DNA of 64,000 nucleotides, from positions 260,001-324,000 of the forward strand of contig JAWDGP010003778.1 in assembly GCA_033675545.1 (NCBI GenBank), given 5' to 3'. Shown here in pieces: positions 28,187-62,600 of the stretch. A program made the position numbers and the translations under genes. The notes beneath the pieces are model-generated. The model did no database searches and was not told the DNA's origin. It saw only the letters and a program-made list of their open reading frames with translations. Position 1 is the first letter of the stretch, and each line of letters begins with the position of its first letter. This stretch comes from Elysia crispata (taxonomy: Eukaryota > Mollusca > Gastropoda > Plakobranchidae).

Positions 28187-29271
28187 GGAAACAATTAAAC
28201 TCATATACATCTGATGTTTGTTCTCATGTATCATAATCTAATCACTTGTATAAAAACGAATTTTCGATTGTGAACACAACAGAACATGATATCTAAACAA
28301 AAGCTCATATTTTAATATAATATTTCATCTATTTAAGATCATGGCAATGTATAAAGAACTTTTCAGTATATCACAAAATCATGACATCGGAGAACAAATA
28401 AGGAATATGCTTCTCCGATATGAGTTATATTAAAGTCCATTTTGAATTGAAAGTGATCAATATCTATTCCAAACCGAATTAATTCACTCCCAGAGCTAAT
28501 ATTTTGACACAAAATTACATGAAATGATTGTTTTCAATCTACCCGCGTAGATCTAAATGTAGATTGTAGGAGTATGTTGGAAAATTCAAAACCATAGAAC
28601 CAGTAGTACTTATGTATTTATTCATGTATTGGCTGCTCATTGATCGATTGATTGATTTGTTCATTTATTGACTTTTGAAACTATTTATTAGTTAATTTCT
28701 TATGTATATGCATATATGTAAAAATCATACTATTTTCTTCCGATAATCATATTAGCATTTTACAAATAGCCTGAAAATAAAATGAGATTTAATATTTTCT
28801 TCGCACTTACTTTTGGGATGAACATATCTGAAAATAAAGATAAAAATTCAGTTGCTCAATTTTTTTTTTCAGATAAGACATTTTTTTTCAGTTTGCATTT
28901 AAGTCTCATAGGTCTGTGATAATACACGTATTGAAATTGAATTGCTCTTTGCCTTCATCTAGTTATAAGCAGTAGTGTATTTTATTCAACTACGTTGTGC
29001 TTTCGTATATTTCCAAATTGGCATATGCTCAATATGTCCCGTTTACTTTTTAAATCACTTTTTCCTGTTCTTTTTTTTAAAGCCGTATATACTGCAAAGA
29101 GGCCTAAAAACAGAGTTCACAATAATGGTACCTAATTGGTAGCCATGCTAAAAATAGCAGCAATATCAAGAAGTAAACTTTTTAGTTTCTACTGATGAAA
29201 ACTTGATGCAAAGCAAACTGGCATTCAAAAATGTGATCTCGCCAGTCTCACAGTTAGATATATCCCTTGCT
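28187..29271. other. Non-coding stretch, partly 3' UTR of secreted peptide 2
   Basis: AT-rich. On the minus strand AATAAA at 28981-28986 lies about 290 bp past the stop of the peptide gene and is a candidate poly(A) signal. Nothing else seen. Confidence 0.5.
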
Positions 29272-29526
29272 TCAGTTGAGACAAGACTGCTCACATATCC
29301 GTACTTGACTTGCGCAGTCCTCCTCCATAAAATGGTTCATGCCCCATGATGCCCCACCTCCCGTCCACATCCCATCGTTTGTTTCCGGTCCCAGGCTGGG
29401 GCAGTATGGGTACAAGGCGTGGCAGTTGGCCTTGCAGTCCTCCGTGTCGGCGACAGTTTGCACCATGAGCATGACCAGGGTGAGTGTCACGAGTTGAGAG
29501 AAGGTCTGACAGAGTCTCATGGTCAA
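29272..29526 (-). CDS. Small secreted cysteine-rich peptide 2
   Basis: 84-residue precursor from ATG 29526 (a second in-frame ATG two codons later is also possible). A signal peptide of about 26 residues ends near Thr-Val-Ala. The mature part is about 58 residues with six cysteines spaced C-x3-C-x6-C-x28-C-x6-C-x3-C, the same outer arrangement as the peptide at 23526-23702. Here the middle loop is longer and Gly/Trp/Met-rich. The first helix starts Asp-Cys-Lys-Ala-Asn-Cys, against Asp-Cys-Glu-Ala-Gly-Cys in peptide 1. The last is Cys-Glu-Gln-Ser-Cys, against Cys-Gln-Asn-Ala-Cys. Probably a diverged tandem paralogue. The 5' splice site at 31538 may join here, but the acceptor just before the ATG is weak. 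Function unknown. Confidence 0.68.
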   Translation of the reverse strand: MTMRLCQTFSQLVTLTLVMLMVQTVADTEDCKANCHALYPYCPSLGPETNDGMWTGGGASWGMNHFMEEDCASQVRICEQSCLN

Positions 29527-30030
29527 CTCATTGATTTATAGACCACAAGTATTATTAGTTTTCTACTACGTTAGAACATAATTTGCCTATCTATCCAACT
29601 TGAATTCTGATTCTGCTTGTAAATGTACAAATTTCCTTGCTAATCAGTTTTGTTTTTTCTTTCTAAATTTTTGTTGTTGTTGTTGTTTTTTTCTATTGCT
29701 GATAGATAAAAAGGGTTGCGATTTATTGCACGAGTTCAGTTTGTGCAATAATATTAAGTTGTCATTTGCTTTGAAGATTTGAATGTTTTCTGGTGGTTCT
29801 TCAGAATGGAAACAGGCAGCAGGGTGTATTATCAAACAAGTTGTTTATCAGATCTTTTTATTTATTCTATCCCAGCTGTCTAGCATGAGATAGTTTGGCT
29901 CCAATTTGAAGAAAGCATGTTTGGAACACTCGCGGTGAGCCCAGGTTGAGCGGAAGTGTCTAGCCTTGCTCAGACCAGCCACGAACTCGGCGCCATTGGT
30001 TGCTGCTCCACTTTACCCGACAGGACCAAG
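29527..30030. other. Upstream of secreted peptide 2
   Basis: Unique DNA with a short (GTT)n at 29669-29690. No feature recognised apart from a possible weak acceptor immediately before 29526. Confidence 0.4.
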
Positions 30031-30035
30031 TGCAG

Positions 30036-30236
30036 GAGGATTGAGCTGGGTGTACCTGTCAGGTCTGGAGGATTGGGCTGGGTGTACCTGTCAGGTCTGG
30101 AGGATTGGGCTGGGTGTACCTGTCAGGTCTGGAGGATTGGGCTGGGTGTACCTGTCAGGTCTGGAGGATTGAGCTGGGTGTACCTGTCAGGTCTGGAGGA
30201 TTGAGCTGGGTGTACCTGTCAGGTCTGGAGGAGTTT
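30036..30236. repeat. 32-bp minisatellite, about 6 copies
   Basis: CTGGGTGTACCTGTCAGGTC repeats every 32 bp. Units differ only at TTGGGCT versus TTGAGCT. Confidence 0.96.
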
Positions 30237-30269
30237 CAAACTGCTTCACAATTTCCCGTAAATGACGTC

Positions 30270-30488
30270 AGCGGCCTACACAACAGGAGTAGGATCAATG
30301 TCAGACACCTGGTGGTGGTGATGGTTTCTTACTGCTGGGGCGTGGCTACACAACAGGAGTAGGATCAATGTCAGACACCTGGTGGTGGTGATGGTTTCTT
30401 ACTGCTGGGGCGTGGCTACACAACAGGAGTAGGATCAATGTCAGACACCTGGTGGTGGTGATGGTTTCTTACTGCTTGGGCGTGGCTA
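30270..30488. repeat. 70-bp minisatellite, 3 copies
   Basis: ACACAACAGGAGTAGGATCA repeats every 70 bp (about 30278, 30348 and 30418), nearly identical. Only 34 bp separate it from the 32-bp array. Confidence 0.95.
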
Positions 30489-31064
30489 TTTCGTTCCGGG
30501 TGATATTTAGGGGGAGATTTGAGGAAATTTAAACTATTCAAAATCATTTATGTATCTCAATGACAAGCTTAGTGCTGGAATAATCCGCTGCCTGGGTGCA
30601 CTATTTACATGAGTATTCTTATACATCTTAAAATCAACCAACATAATCGAAGTGTAGAACAGCCAAGAAAGATTTATAAATCAGAGTGTGGTAAACAAAA
30701 CCTGGAGAGCAACATGTCCTTTTACCCGTTCTGCATGTTGCTTAAGCATTTGTTCTTTCTACTTACTGTATCGATACTTCAGATGTTTGATAATAAAAAA
30801 AAATTGAAAGGATTTGTTGCTTGCGTTAATAAAACCGAATAGTAAAATCTTGATTTTTTAAAGGAATTTTATGAATGTCATTGCAAATTGAGATGAAAAC
30901 AAAACAAAGACAGTCAGGCAGACAGACACAGGCAAGCAGAATCAAAGAGGGAGTAGACAGACAAACAGACTGTCAGACAAAGTAGGGTGAGACTGGGCTA
31001 GAGAGACAAGTAAAGAGTGGAGGACGGTACACTGACAGAGTGAGCTTAGAGCCATAGAAAGATG

Positions 31065-31126
<62 letters not shown>

Positions 31127-31537
31127 GAGAGAGAGGAATAGAAGGAGGTGAGACAATTTGATAAAGGATATGGTCGAAACTGAATTAAAAAGCCTTGTCC
31201 TCCAAGTTACAAAATATTGTTTACTAACTAGCATAACATAAATGCTTGTCTTTAAAATTTTTATCTTTAAAAACTTTTAGCCTCTATGGTTTAATTTCAA
31301 GGCGGCTTTTAGATACAATGGTGAGTGAAACTCAGCATGTTTTCATTATTTACAAAGCCGTAAAAAGCTAATGTGAGAGGGAAAAAATGTCGCTTTTGTT
31401 TTCTTCGTAAAAGACTGGTTATAAATTAAATGGGCATTCAACGAAGAAATTCTATCTTCTGTAATAAAAGATTTTCTCTTTTACAATATGTTAGAATTTT
31501 TCATAAACTAAGAAAAACGCAGAGAAAAAGCGCTCAC
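30489..31537. other. Non-coding stretch with (GA)n
   Basis: AT-rich, with GACA-rich sequence near 30910-31000 and (GA)n at 31066-31133. Possibly intron of the minus-strand transcript starting near 31650. Confidence 0.5.
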
Positions 31538-31652
31538 CCGCAGAGTTTTCCCAAGACACGATAGCAGCGCCTTCCCGTTCACGATGTGTGAGTGTTGAGA
31601 AAGATCGAGAAGGAAATCAAAGCTCGTGTGATGTGGCGAACCTCACAGTGCG
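31538..31652 (-). other. Candidate first, untranslated exon with TATA promoter (minus strand)
   Basis: On the minus strand TATAAG at 31683-31678 is followed by GC-richer sequence with no ATG, then a strong donor (CTGCGG|GTGAGCGC) with the exon ending at 31538. Length of about 115 bp assumes a start 30 bp below the TATA box. It would fit as the 5' exon of a secreted-peptide gene downstream (29272-29526 or 23526-23702). That link is inference. Confidence 0.4.
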
Positions 31653-31677
31653 GACTCTGGGGCGGTTCACTCCGTTC

Positions 31678-31683
31678 TTATAT
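31678..31683 (-). promoter_or_regulatory. TATA-box-like element
   Basis: Minus-strand GATATAAG in a locally GC-richer region directly upstream of the candidate exon ending at the strong donor at 31538. Confidence 0.4.
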
Positions 31684-32101
31684 CAAACGGTGAAAAAAAA
31701 TCTATAGTGACATCCTAGGGCGTGGCAATCGGTGGATGTCTCCACAGAGTTCTGCATGTAGCCTCGCCCTGGTTCAGCTAATCAACAAGTATCTGATGGA
31801 ATGTCTGCGGTGTCTTGCATGTTGTCATGCATTTTCTTAACACCAGTCTCAAGATTTCACTCTTCACTGTAATTTCTTGGAAACTGGTGACGTGGATTTA
31901 TCTAACGTGTGCCCACATAACATATCGGCTGTGGTGGCTTGCATATTAACTTGAAGTGCACAAAGATATTGGCAAACAAGTGTAAATTGTATGTGTTTAT
32001 TACGGAAAAAAAAATAGATTATTATTTTATAAAGTAACTGGCCATAGATGGGAATGTCTTCCTATACTGTACTTCTAAGTATTAAAATATTCAGGTTTAT
32101 G

Positions 32102-32410
32102 TAAGGAACAAATTACTGTTATAGCTAAAGTTCCACAGGATCATACGGAAACTAGTCACGTCTTTGTACAGATTAATTTTATAGCTAAAGTTCCACAGGA
32201 TCATACGGAAACTAGTCACGTCTTTGTACAGATTACTGTTATAGCTAAAGTTCCACAGGATCATACGGAAACTAGTCACGTCTTTGTACAGATTACTGTT
32301 ATAGCTAAAGTTCCACAGGATCATACGGAAACTAGTCACGTCTTTGTACAGATTACTGTTCTAGCTAAAGTTCCACAGGATCATACGGAAACTAGTCACG
32401 TCTTTGTAGT
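32102..32410. repeat. 60-bp minisatellite, 5 copies
   Basis: AGCTAAAGTTCCACAGGATC repeats every 60 bp with two or three differences in total. Very recent. The unit is 20 codons, so an open frame runs through it on the minus strand. Confidence 0.96.
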
Positions 32411-32984
32411 AAATTAATTTCTTGTTCTGTGCCTCTCTTTTTTTCTCATTAACTCTTTCTCTCTCACTCACACTCTCACTCTCTCTTTTTTCTATCTCCC
32501 TCTCTCTTTCTCTCTTTCTACGTCCCCCGCCCCCCTTTTTTTTTTCTTCTCTTTTGCGCTGTTTTTTTCCCTCCCTTTGTCGATTTCCTCTGCTAATTCC
32601 TTGCCTTTTCTAATAATGCAAATATTTCTTTACCGGTATTTATAAGCTTAGACAGTAAATCTGTTATCTCTTCAGGCCTTCAATTCCTTAATGAATACAA
32701 TCTTTCACATCGACAACCGCGAAACAGTTTAAAATGAAAGGATAAGGCCTAAAACACGGAAAGTTTGCAGGAATTTTACTTTTTTTTTACTAGGCTGCGC
32801 TGAACAATAGCTTGGAGTTTAAAATTGAAAAAAAAAAAAAGACTGAAAAAAAACTTTGTGATCGATCACTTTTTGTTGCATCATGGGAAAGATCTATGTA
32901 TGGTTTTATTTATGAGTCAAGTCGCTATGGGTCAGATCTTTTTAATTTTAAAATTTTGAATATGAGTCTGTCATAAGTTTCACC
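32411..32984. other. CT-rich then AT-rich spacer
   Basis: CT-rich low complexity to about 32600, then unique AT-rich DNA. No gene seen. Confidence 0.55.
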
Positions 32985-34835
32985 TCGTCTGTCCCACAAT
33001 GTTATCCTACATAAGTTTCACCTCGTCTGTCCCACAATGTTATCCTACATGAGCTCTACCTCGTCTGTCCCACAATGTTATCCTACATGAGCTCTACCTC
33101 GTCTGTCCCACAATGTTATCCTACATGAGCTCTACCTCGTCTGTCCCACAATGTTATCCTACATGAGCTCTACCTCGTCTGTCCCACAATGTTATCCTAC
33201 ATGAGCTCTACCTCGTCTGTCCCACAATGTTATCCTACATAAGTTTCACCTCGTCTGTCCCACAATGTTATCCTACATGAGCTCTACCTCGTCTGTCCCA
33301 CAATGTTATCCTACATGAGCTCTACCTCGTCTGTCCCACAATGTTATCCTACATGAGCTCTACCTCGTCTGTCCCACAATGTTATCCTACATGAGCTCCA
33401 CCTCGTCTGTCCCACAATGTTATCCTACATGAGCTCCACCTCGTCTGTCCCATAATGTTATCCTACATGAGCTCCACCTCGTCTGTCCCACAATGTTATC
33501 CTACATGAGCTCCACCTCGTCTGTCCCACAATGTTATCCTACATGAGCTCTACCTCGTCTGTCCCACAATGTTATCCTACATGAATTTCCCTCGTCTGTC
33601 CCACAATGTTATCCTATATGAGCTCTACCTCGTCTGTCCCACAATGTTATCCTACATGAGCTCCACCTCGTCTGTCCCATAATGTTATCCTACATGAGCT
33701 CCATCTCGTCTGTCCCACAATGTTATCCTACATTAGCTCCACCTCGTCTGTCCCATAATGTTATCCTACATGAACTTCCCTCGTCTGTCCCACAATGTTA
33801 TCCTATAGGAGCTTCACCTTGCCTGTTCCATGTCATCCTACATGAGCTCTACCTTGTCTTTCACATAATGTTATCCTACACGAGTTTCATCTCTTCTGTC
33901 CCACAGTGTGTTCCTACATTAGCTTTACCTCGTCTGTCAAACAGTGTTGTCCTACGGGTGTTTCACCTCGTCTGTCACATAATTTTATCCTACATGAGCT
34001 TCACCTCATGTGTCCCAGTGTGTTCCTACATTAGTTCCACCTCGTCTGCCCCACAGTGTGTTCCTACATTAGTTTCACCTCGTCTGTCCCACAGTGTGTT
34101 CCTACATTAGTTCCACCTCGTCTGCCCCACAGTGTGTTCCTACATTAGTTTCACCTCGTCTGTCCCACAGTGTGTTCCTACATTAGTTTCACCTCGTCTG
34201 TCCCACAGTGTGTTCCTACATTAGCTTCACCTCGTCTGTCCCACAGTGTATTCCTACATTAGCTTCACCTCGTCTGTCCCACAGTGTGTTCCTACATTAG
34301 TTTCACCTCGTCTGTCCCACAGTGTATTCCTACATTAGCTTCACCTCGTCTGTCCCACAGTGTATTCCTACATTAGCTTCACCTCGTCTGTCCCACAGTG
34401 TATTCCTACATTAGCTTCACCTCGTCTGTCCCACAGTGTATTCCTACATTAGCTTCACCTCGTCTGCCCCACAGTGTGTTTCTACATTAGCTTCACCTCG
34501 TCTGTCGCACAGTGTGTTTCTACATTAGTTCCACCTCGTCTGTCCCACAGTGTATTCCTACATTAGCTTCACCTCGTCTGTCCCACAGTGTATTCCTACA
34601 TTAGCTTCACCTCGTCTGTCCCACAGTGTGTTTCTACATTAGTTCCACCTCGTCTGTCCCACAGTGTATTCCTACATTAGCTTCACCTCGTCTGTCCCAC
34701 AGTGTATTCCTACATTAGCTTCACCTCGTCTGTCCCACAGTGTGTTTCTACATTAGTTCCACCTCGTTATCACCACAGCTTGTTATTACATTAGCTTTAC
34801 CTCGTCTGTCCCACAGTGTTCTTACATTTACATTA
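32985..34835. repeat. 38-bp minisatellite, about 48 copies in two domains
   Basis: The common core is CACCTCGTCTGTCCCACA. The left domain (to about 33800) has CATGAGCTCTACC with ATGTTATCCTA. The right domain (from about 34030) has CATTAGCTTCACC with GTGTATTCCTA. A diverged junction of about six units separates them. The open frames are repeat-derived. Confidence 0.96.
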
Positions 34836-35420
34836 CTTCACCTGTGTTTTGTTACGAAAACGTACAAATAGTTTAAGCTAGCTTATAGAATGAAAAGTTT
34901 AAAGAACTTAAAACATCAATCACTGTTGTGAAGCAGTTTAATGATATAAAATATAAAAAAGTGTAACATAAAGATGGTATTCTATTAATGTAGGTATGAG
35001 CTGAAAGATGGTTTTTCCATACTCAGTAATTGTCCTGTCGAGCTTCCACAAGCGTTGAAAATGGCGTTTGCTTTTGAGAATGATTTTATTTTTGCTTTGA
35101 CACAAGCTGTGTCTCCAGTCTCAGAAATTTCTTTTAGATGCCAATGCTCTCACACAGGTTTACAAAAGCATAAATAAGTGAAAGTGATGAATTTACATAT
35201 TTCCTTTATGCCATAAGATTTTTTAGAAAACTAACAAAACTACACTAACTATTGAAAAATAAAAAAAAATGTGTGTATGCATAATATTGATCATTATATA
35301 GCAAACAATTTTTTAAATATATTTGATTACTCCTCCCCCACCCATTTTAAGTATTCATTTGCAAAAGGCTCTATCTGACCATAACATGAGAGATTGGACC
35401 ATTTATATCATGATGCCAGG
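34836..35420 (-). other. Probable 3' UTR and flank of the SMPDL3-like gene
   Basis: AT-rich. On the minus strand AATAAA at 35095-35100 lies about 325 bp past the stop codon and is a candidate poly(A) signal. Confidence 0.45.
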
Positions 35421-57831
<22,411 letters not shown>

Positions 57832-58735
57832 AGTGGCGTGGACCCTTCAACACCCGCCTTTGTTATGGACGCTGTTGTCCTTCACTTTAGCTGGTATCAC
57901 GGTTTGATCTTGTGTTGTGCAGGCGACTGATTCCTCTAACACTAGTAACAGTGAGAGCTTTGGAGAAAATAGTTGTTCTTGTCCAGTGTGTTATCTAAAG
58001 CCTAGAACTAATCACTGAATTAAACCACACACAAATGTGTCTCACAGCCTCGATTACGGGTATATAAACCTTAGCAAAGGGAGGCTAGAAAATCTGGATC
58101 TAGATCTGGTTCAGTACACGAAGTGGGCTCAGCGTGGTAAACAGCTGGTGATGTTTTTGGTCGAGTGAAGAGTTCTAGCAGCGGTTGGTCGGCCCGCTCT
58201 CGCCGAGCAGGGGTCATGTTTTGCGATCCCGCGAGCTGAAAAGAACAGAAAGTAAAATGATTTTTTTTAATTCTACAGAGATTTAGTAAGAAAATGACCT
58301 TAAGAAGTTTGTTTGCTTTTTGTTTTTGTTTTTCTTGGACAATTTTCCTGTAAAAGTGCGATGTTTATAGTCTCACACTCGCTATTCAATGGCACTTTCC
58401 AAATATATATATATATATATATATATAGGGCCTAGAATATACTGCCTTGTCGAAGCTTATGGTTGCCAGCTGCCCATGTATTTTCATCGACTTGATAACG
58501 TATATTGAGAAAGATCTGTAGATAGATTTGAATTTTAAAAACTGAGCTAATTATTCTGGTTAGATAAGAGACGAAAGATGAAAGCTCTCTTCTTCCTGAT
58601 TCTGGTCACTGGAAACCACGATGTGGTAAATGTGAATGTGCCGTTCTTAAGAACAGCTTTTTGTAGATTTCTGTTAATACGAGGACAACAATTACAACAC
58701 CAACGTAGATAAGCGACAATTATTTCAAATATACT
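57832..58735 (-). promoter_or_regulatory. Likely promoter and 5' UTR of the SMPDL3-like gene
   Basis: On the minus strand TTTATATA (58068-58061) lies about 230 bp upstream of the ATG and could be the TATA box, giving a 5' UTR of about 200 bp. GC rises near 58140-58240. (TA)n at about 58404-58425. No other gene seen. Confidence 0.4.
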
Positions 58736-58747
58736 TCTAATAATTCT

Positions 58748-59093
<346 letters not shown>

Positions 59094-59670
59094 CCCGCAA
59101 ACAAACTCCTTATCCGTATTTTGGTTTTTTCTTGAAATTATATAGTTTGCGTTCACTTTTAGAGAGGTTTTATTTTAGTGAGTGACATCTAGCAAAGGGT
59201 GATAATGAGTGCCTTCTTAGTTTCCTTTGTTCCGTGCTTGCTAACGTCCTCGTGCATTGAAAGAACACTAAAAATGTGTGGGTTTATTAATTACTATGAT
59301 AGAAGTTAAGAAAGATTACAATCTACAGGCATGGTTTTACACAACTAAATAGACTAGTACACTAGCCGCATGTATTTAAACCTACTCCCATAGGTCTGAG
59401 GCACAAGCTTTACTGTGGCATTAACCGTTTTACTAACGTCACTTAGACCCCATCGATGGGAGCATAATTTTTGTTTGAAAGATGAAAATTTTGATCTATG
59501 CTTTTATTCAAGTCGCCACAATTTTTTTAAATTTTTGTTTAAATATTAATAATATACACCAATATTTCGGAAGTCACCGTTTCAGTTTATTTGGCCAAAA
59601 TTTGTCTAGCAACATCAATGTTGCAGAAAATATGAACAATTACTTGCTTTTTCGTGTAACTAACGATCTC
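59094..59670. other. Non-coding spacer
   Basis: Unique AT-rich DNA, no feature recognised. Confidence 0.55.
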
Positions 59671-62600
59671 CTTACATATATGAAGTATAGAAGAGTGGAC
59701 GTGGCGATCTTCTAACATATTAGAAGTATAGAAGAGTGCACATAGCGATATCCTCACATATATGAAGTATAGAAGACTGGACGTAGTGATCTCCTAACAT
59801 ACATCTAGTATAGATGACTGGACCTAGCGATATCCTAACATATATGAAGTGTAGAAGAGTGGAAGTATCGATATCCTAACATATATGAAGTATGAAGAGT
59901 GGAAGTATCGATATCCTAACATATATAAAGTATGAAGAGTGGAAGTAGCGATATCCTAACATATATGAAGTATAGAAGAGTGGAAGTAGTGATATCCTAA
60001 CATATATGAAGTATAGAAGAGTGGAAGTAGTGATATCCTAACATATATGAAGTATGAAGAGTGGAAGTAGCGATATCCTAACATATATGAAGTATAGAAT
60101 TAGAAGAGTGGAAGTAGCAATATCCTAACATATATGAAGTATAGAAGAGTGGAAGTAGCGATATCCTAACATATATGAAGTATAGAAGAGTGGAAGTAGC
60201 AATATCCTAACATATATGAAGTATGAAGAGTGGAAGTACATGTAGTGATATCCTAACATATATGAAGTATGAAGAGTGGAAGTAGCGATATCCTAACTTA
60301 TATGAAGTATAGAAGAGTGGAAGTAGCGATATCCTAACATACATCTAGTATAGATGACTGGACCTAGCGATATCCTAACATATATGAAGTATGAAGAGTG
60401 GAAGTAGCGATATCCTAACATATATGAAGTATAGAAGAGTGGAAGTAGCGATATCCTAACATACATTCAGGTAAGAAGAGAGGAAGTAGCGATATCCTAA
60501 CATATATTTAGGAAAGAAGAGTAGAAGTAGCGATATCCTAACAAACATTTAGGAAAGAAGAGTAGAAGTAGCGATATCCTAACAAATATTTAGGAAAGAA
60601 GAGTAGAAGTAGCGATATCCTAACAAATATTTAGGAAAGAAGAGAGGAAGTAGCGATATCCTAACATACATTCAGGAAAGAAGAGTGGAAGTAGCGATAT
60701 CCTAACATATATGAAGTATAGAAGAGTGGAAGTAGCGATATCCTAACATACATTTAGGAAAGAAGAGTGGACGTTGTGATCTCCTAACATACATTCAGGT
60801 AAGAAGAGAGGAAGTAGCGATATCCTAACATATATTTAGGAAAGAAGAGTGGAAGTAGCGATATCCTAACATATATTTAGGAAAGAAGAGTGGAAGTAGC
60901 GATATCCTAACATACATTTAGGAAAGAAGAGTGGAAGTAGCGATATCCTAACATATATGAAGTATAGAAGAGTGGAAGTGGCGATATCCTAACATATATT
61001 TAGGAAAGAAGAGTGGAAGTAGCGATATCCTAACATACATTTAGGAAAGAAGAGTGGAAGTAGCGATATCCTAACATATATTTAGGAAAGAAGAGTGGAA
61101 GTAGCGATATCCTAACATATATTTAGGAAAGAAGAGTGGAAGTAGCGATATCCTAACATATATTTAGGAAAGAAGAGTGGAAGTGGCGATATCCTAACAT
61201 ACATTTAGGAAAGAAGAGTGGAAGTAGCGATATCCTAACATACATTTAGGAAAGAAGAGTGGAAGTAGCGATTTATCCTAACATATATGAAGTATAGAAG
61301 AGTGGAAGTGGCGATATCCTAACATACATTTACGAAAGAAGAGTGGAAGTAGCGATATCCTAACATACATTTAGGAAAGAAGAGTGGAAGTAGGGATATC
61401 CTAACATACATTTAGGAAAGAAGAGTGGAAGTAGCGATATCCTAACATACATTTAGGAAAGAAGAGTGGAAGTAGCGATATCCTAACATACATTTACGAA
61501 AGAAGAGTGGAAGTAGCGATATCCTAACATACATTTAGGAAAGAAGAGTGGAAGTAGCGATATCCTAACATACATTTAGGAAAGAAGAGTGGAAGTAGCG
61601 ATATCCTAACATACATTTAGGAAAGAAGAGTGGAAGTAGCGATATCCTAACATACATTTACGAAAGAAGAGTGGAAGTAGCGATATCCTAACATACATTT
61701 AGGAAAGAAGAGTGGAAGTAGCGATATCCGAACATATATTTAGGAAAGAAGAGTGGAAGTAGCGATATCCTAACATATATTTAGGAAAGAAGAGTGGAAG
61801 TAGCGATATCCTAACATACATTTAGGAAAGAAGAGTGGAAGTAGCGATATCCTAACATATATGAAGTAAAGAAGAGTGGAAGTGGCGATATCCTAACATA
61901 CATTTACGAAAGAAGAGTGGAAGTAGCGATATCCTAACATACATTTAGGAAAGAAGAGTGGAAGTGGCGATATCCTAACATACATTTACGAAAGAAGAGT
62001 GGAAGTGGCGATATCCTAACATACATTTAGGAAAGAAGAGTGGAAGTGTCGATATCCTAACATACATTTAGGAAAGAAGAGTGGAAGTAGCGATATCCTA
62101 ACATACATTTACGAAAGAAGAGTGGAAGTGGCGATATCCTAACATACATTTAGGAAAGAAGAGTGGAAGTGTCGATATCCTAACATACATTTAGGAAAGA
62201 ACAGTGGAAGTGGCGATATCCTAACATATATGAAGTATAGAAGAGTGGAAGTGGCGATATCCTAACATATATGAAGTATAGAAGAGTGGAAGTGGCGATA
62301 TCCTAACATATATGAAGTATAAAAGAGTGGAAGTGGCGATATCCTAACATATATGAAAAATAGAAGAGTGGAAGTAACGATATCCTAACATACATTTAGG
62401 AAAGAAGAGTGGAAGTAGCGATATCCTAACATATATTTAGGAAAGAAGAGTGGAAGTAGCGATATCCTAACATACATTTAGGAAAGAAGAGTGGAAGTAG
62501 CGATATCCTAACATATATGAAGTATAGAAGAGTGGAAGTTGCGATATCCTAACATACATTTAGGAAAGAAGAGTGAAAGTGGCGATATCCTAACATATAT

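Noticed and set aside
30036..30236. Donor-like CAGGTCTGG in each 32-bp unit, considered as a further splice-site array
   Set aside because: GTCTGG is a poor donor and no coding or untranslated exon abuts the array.
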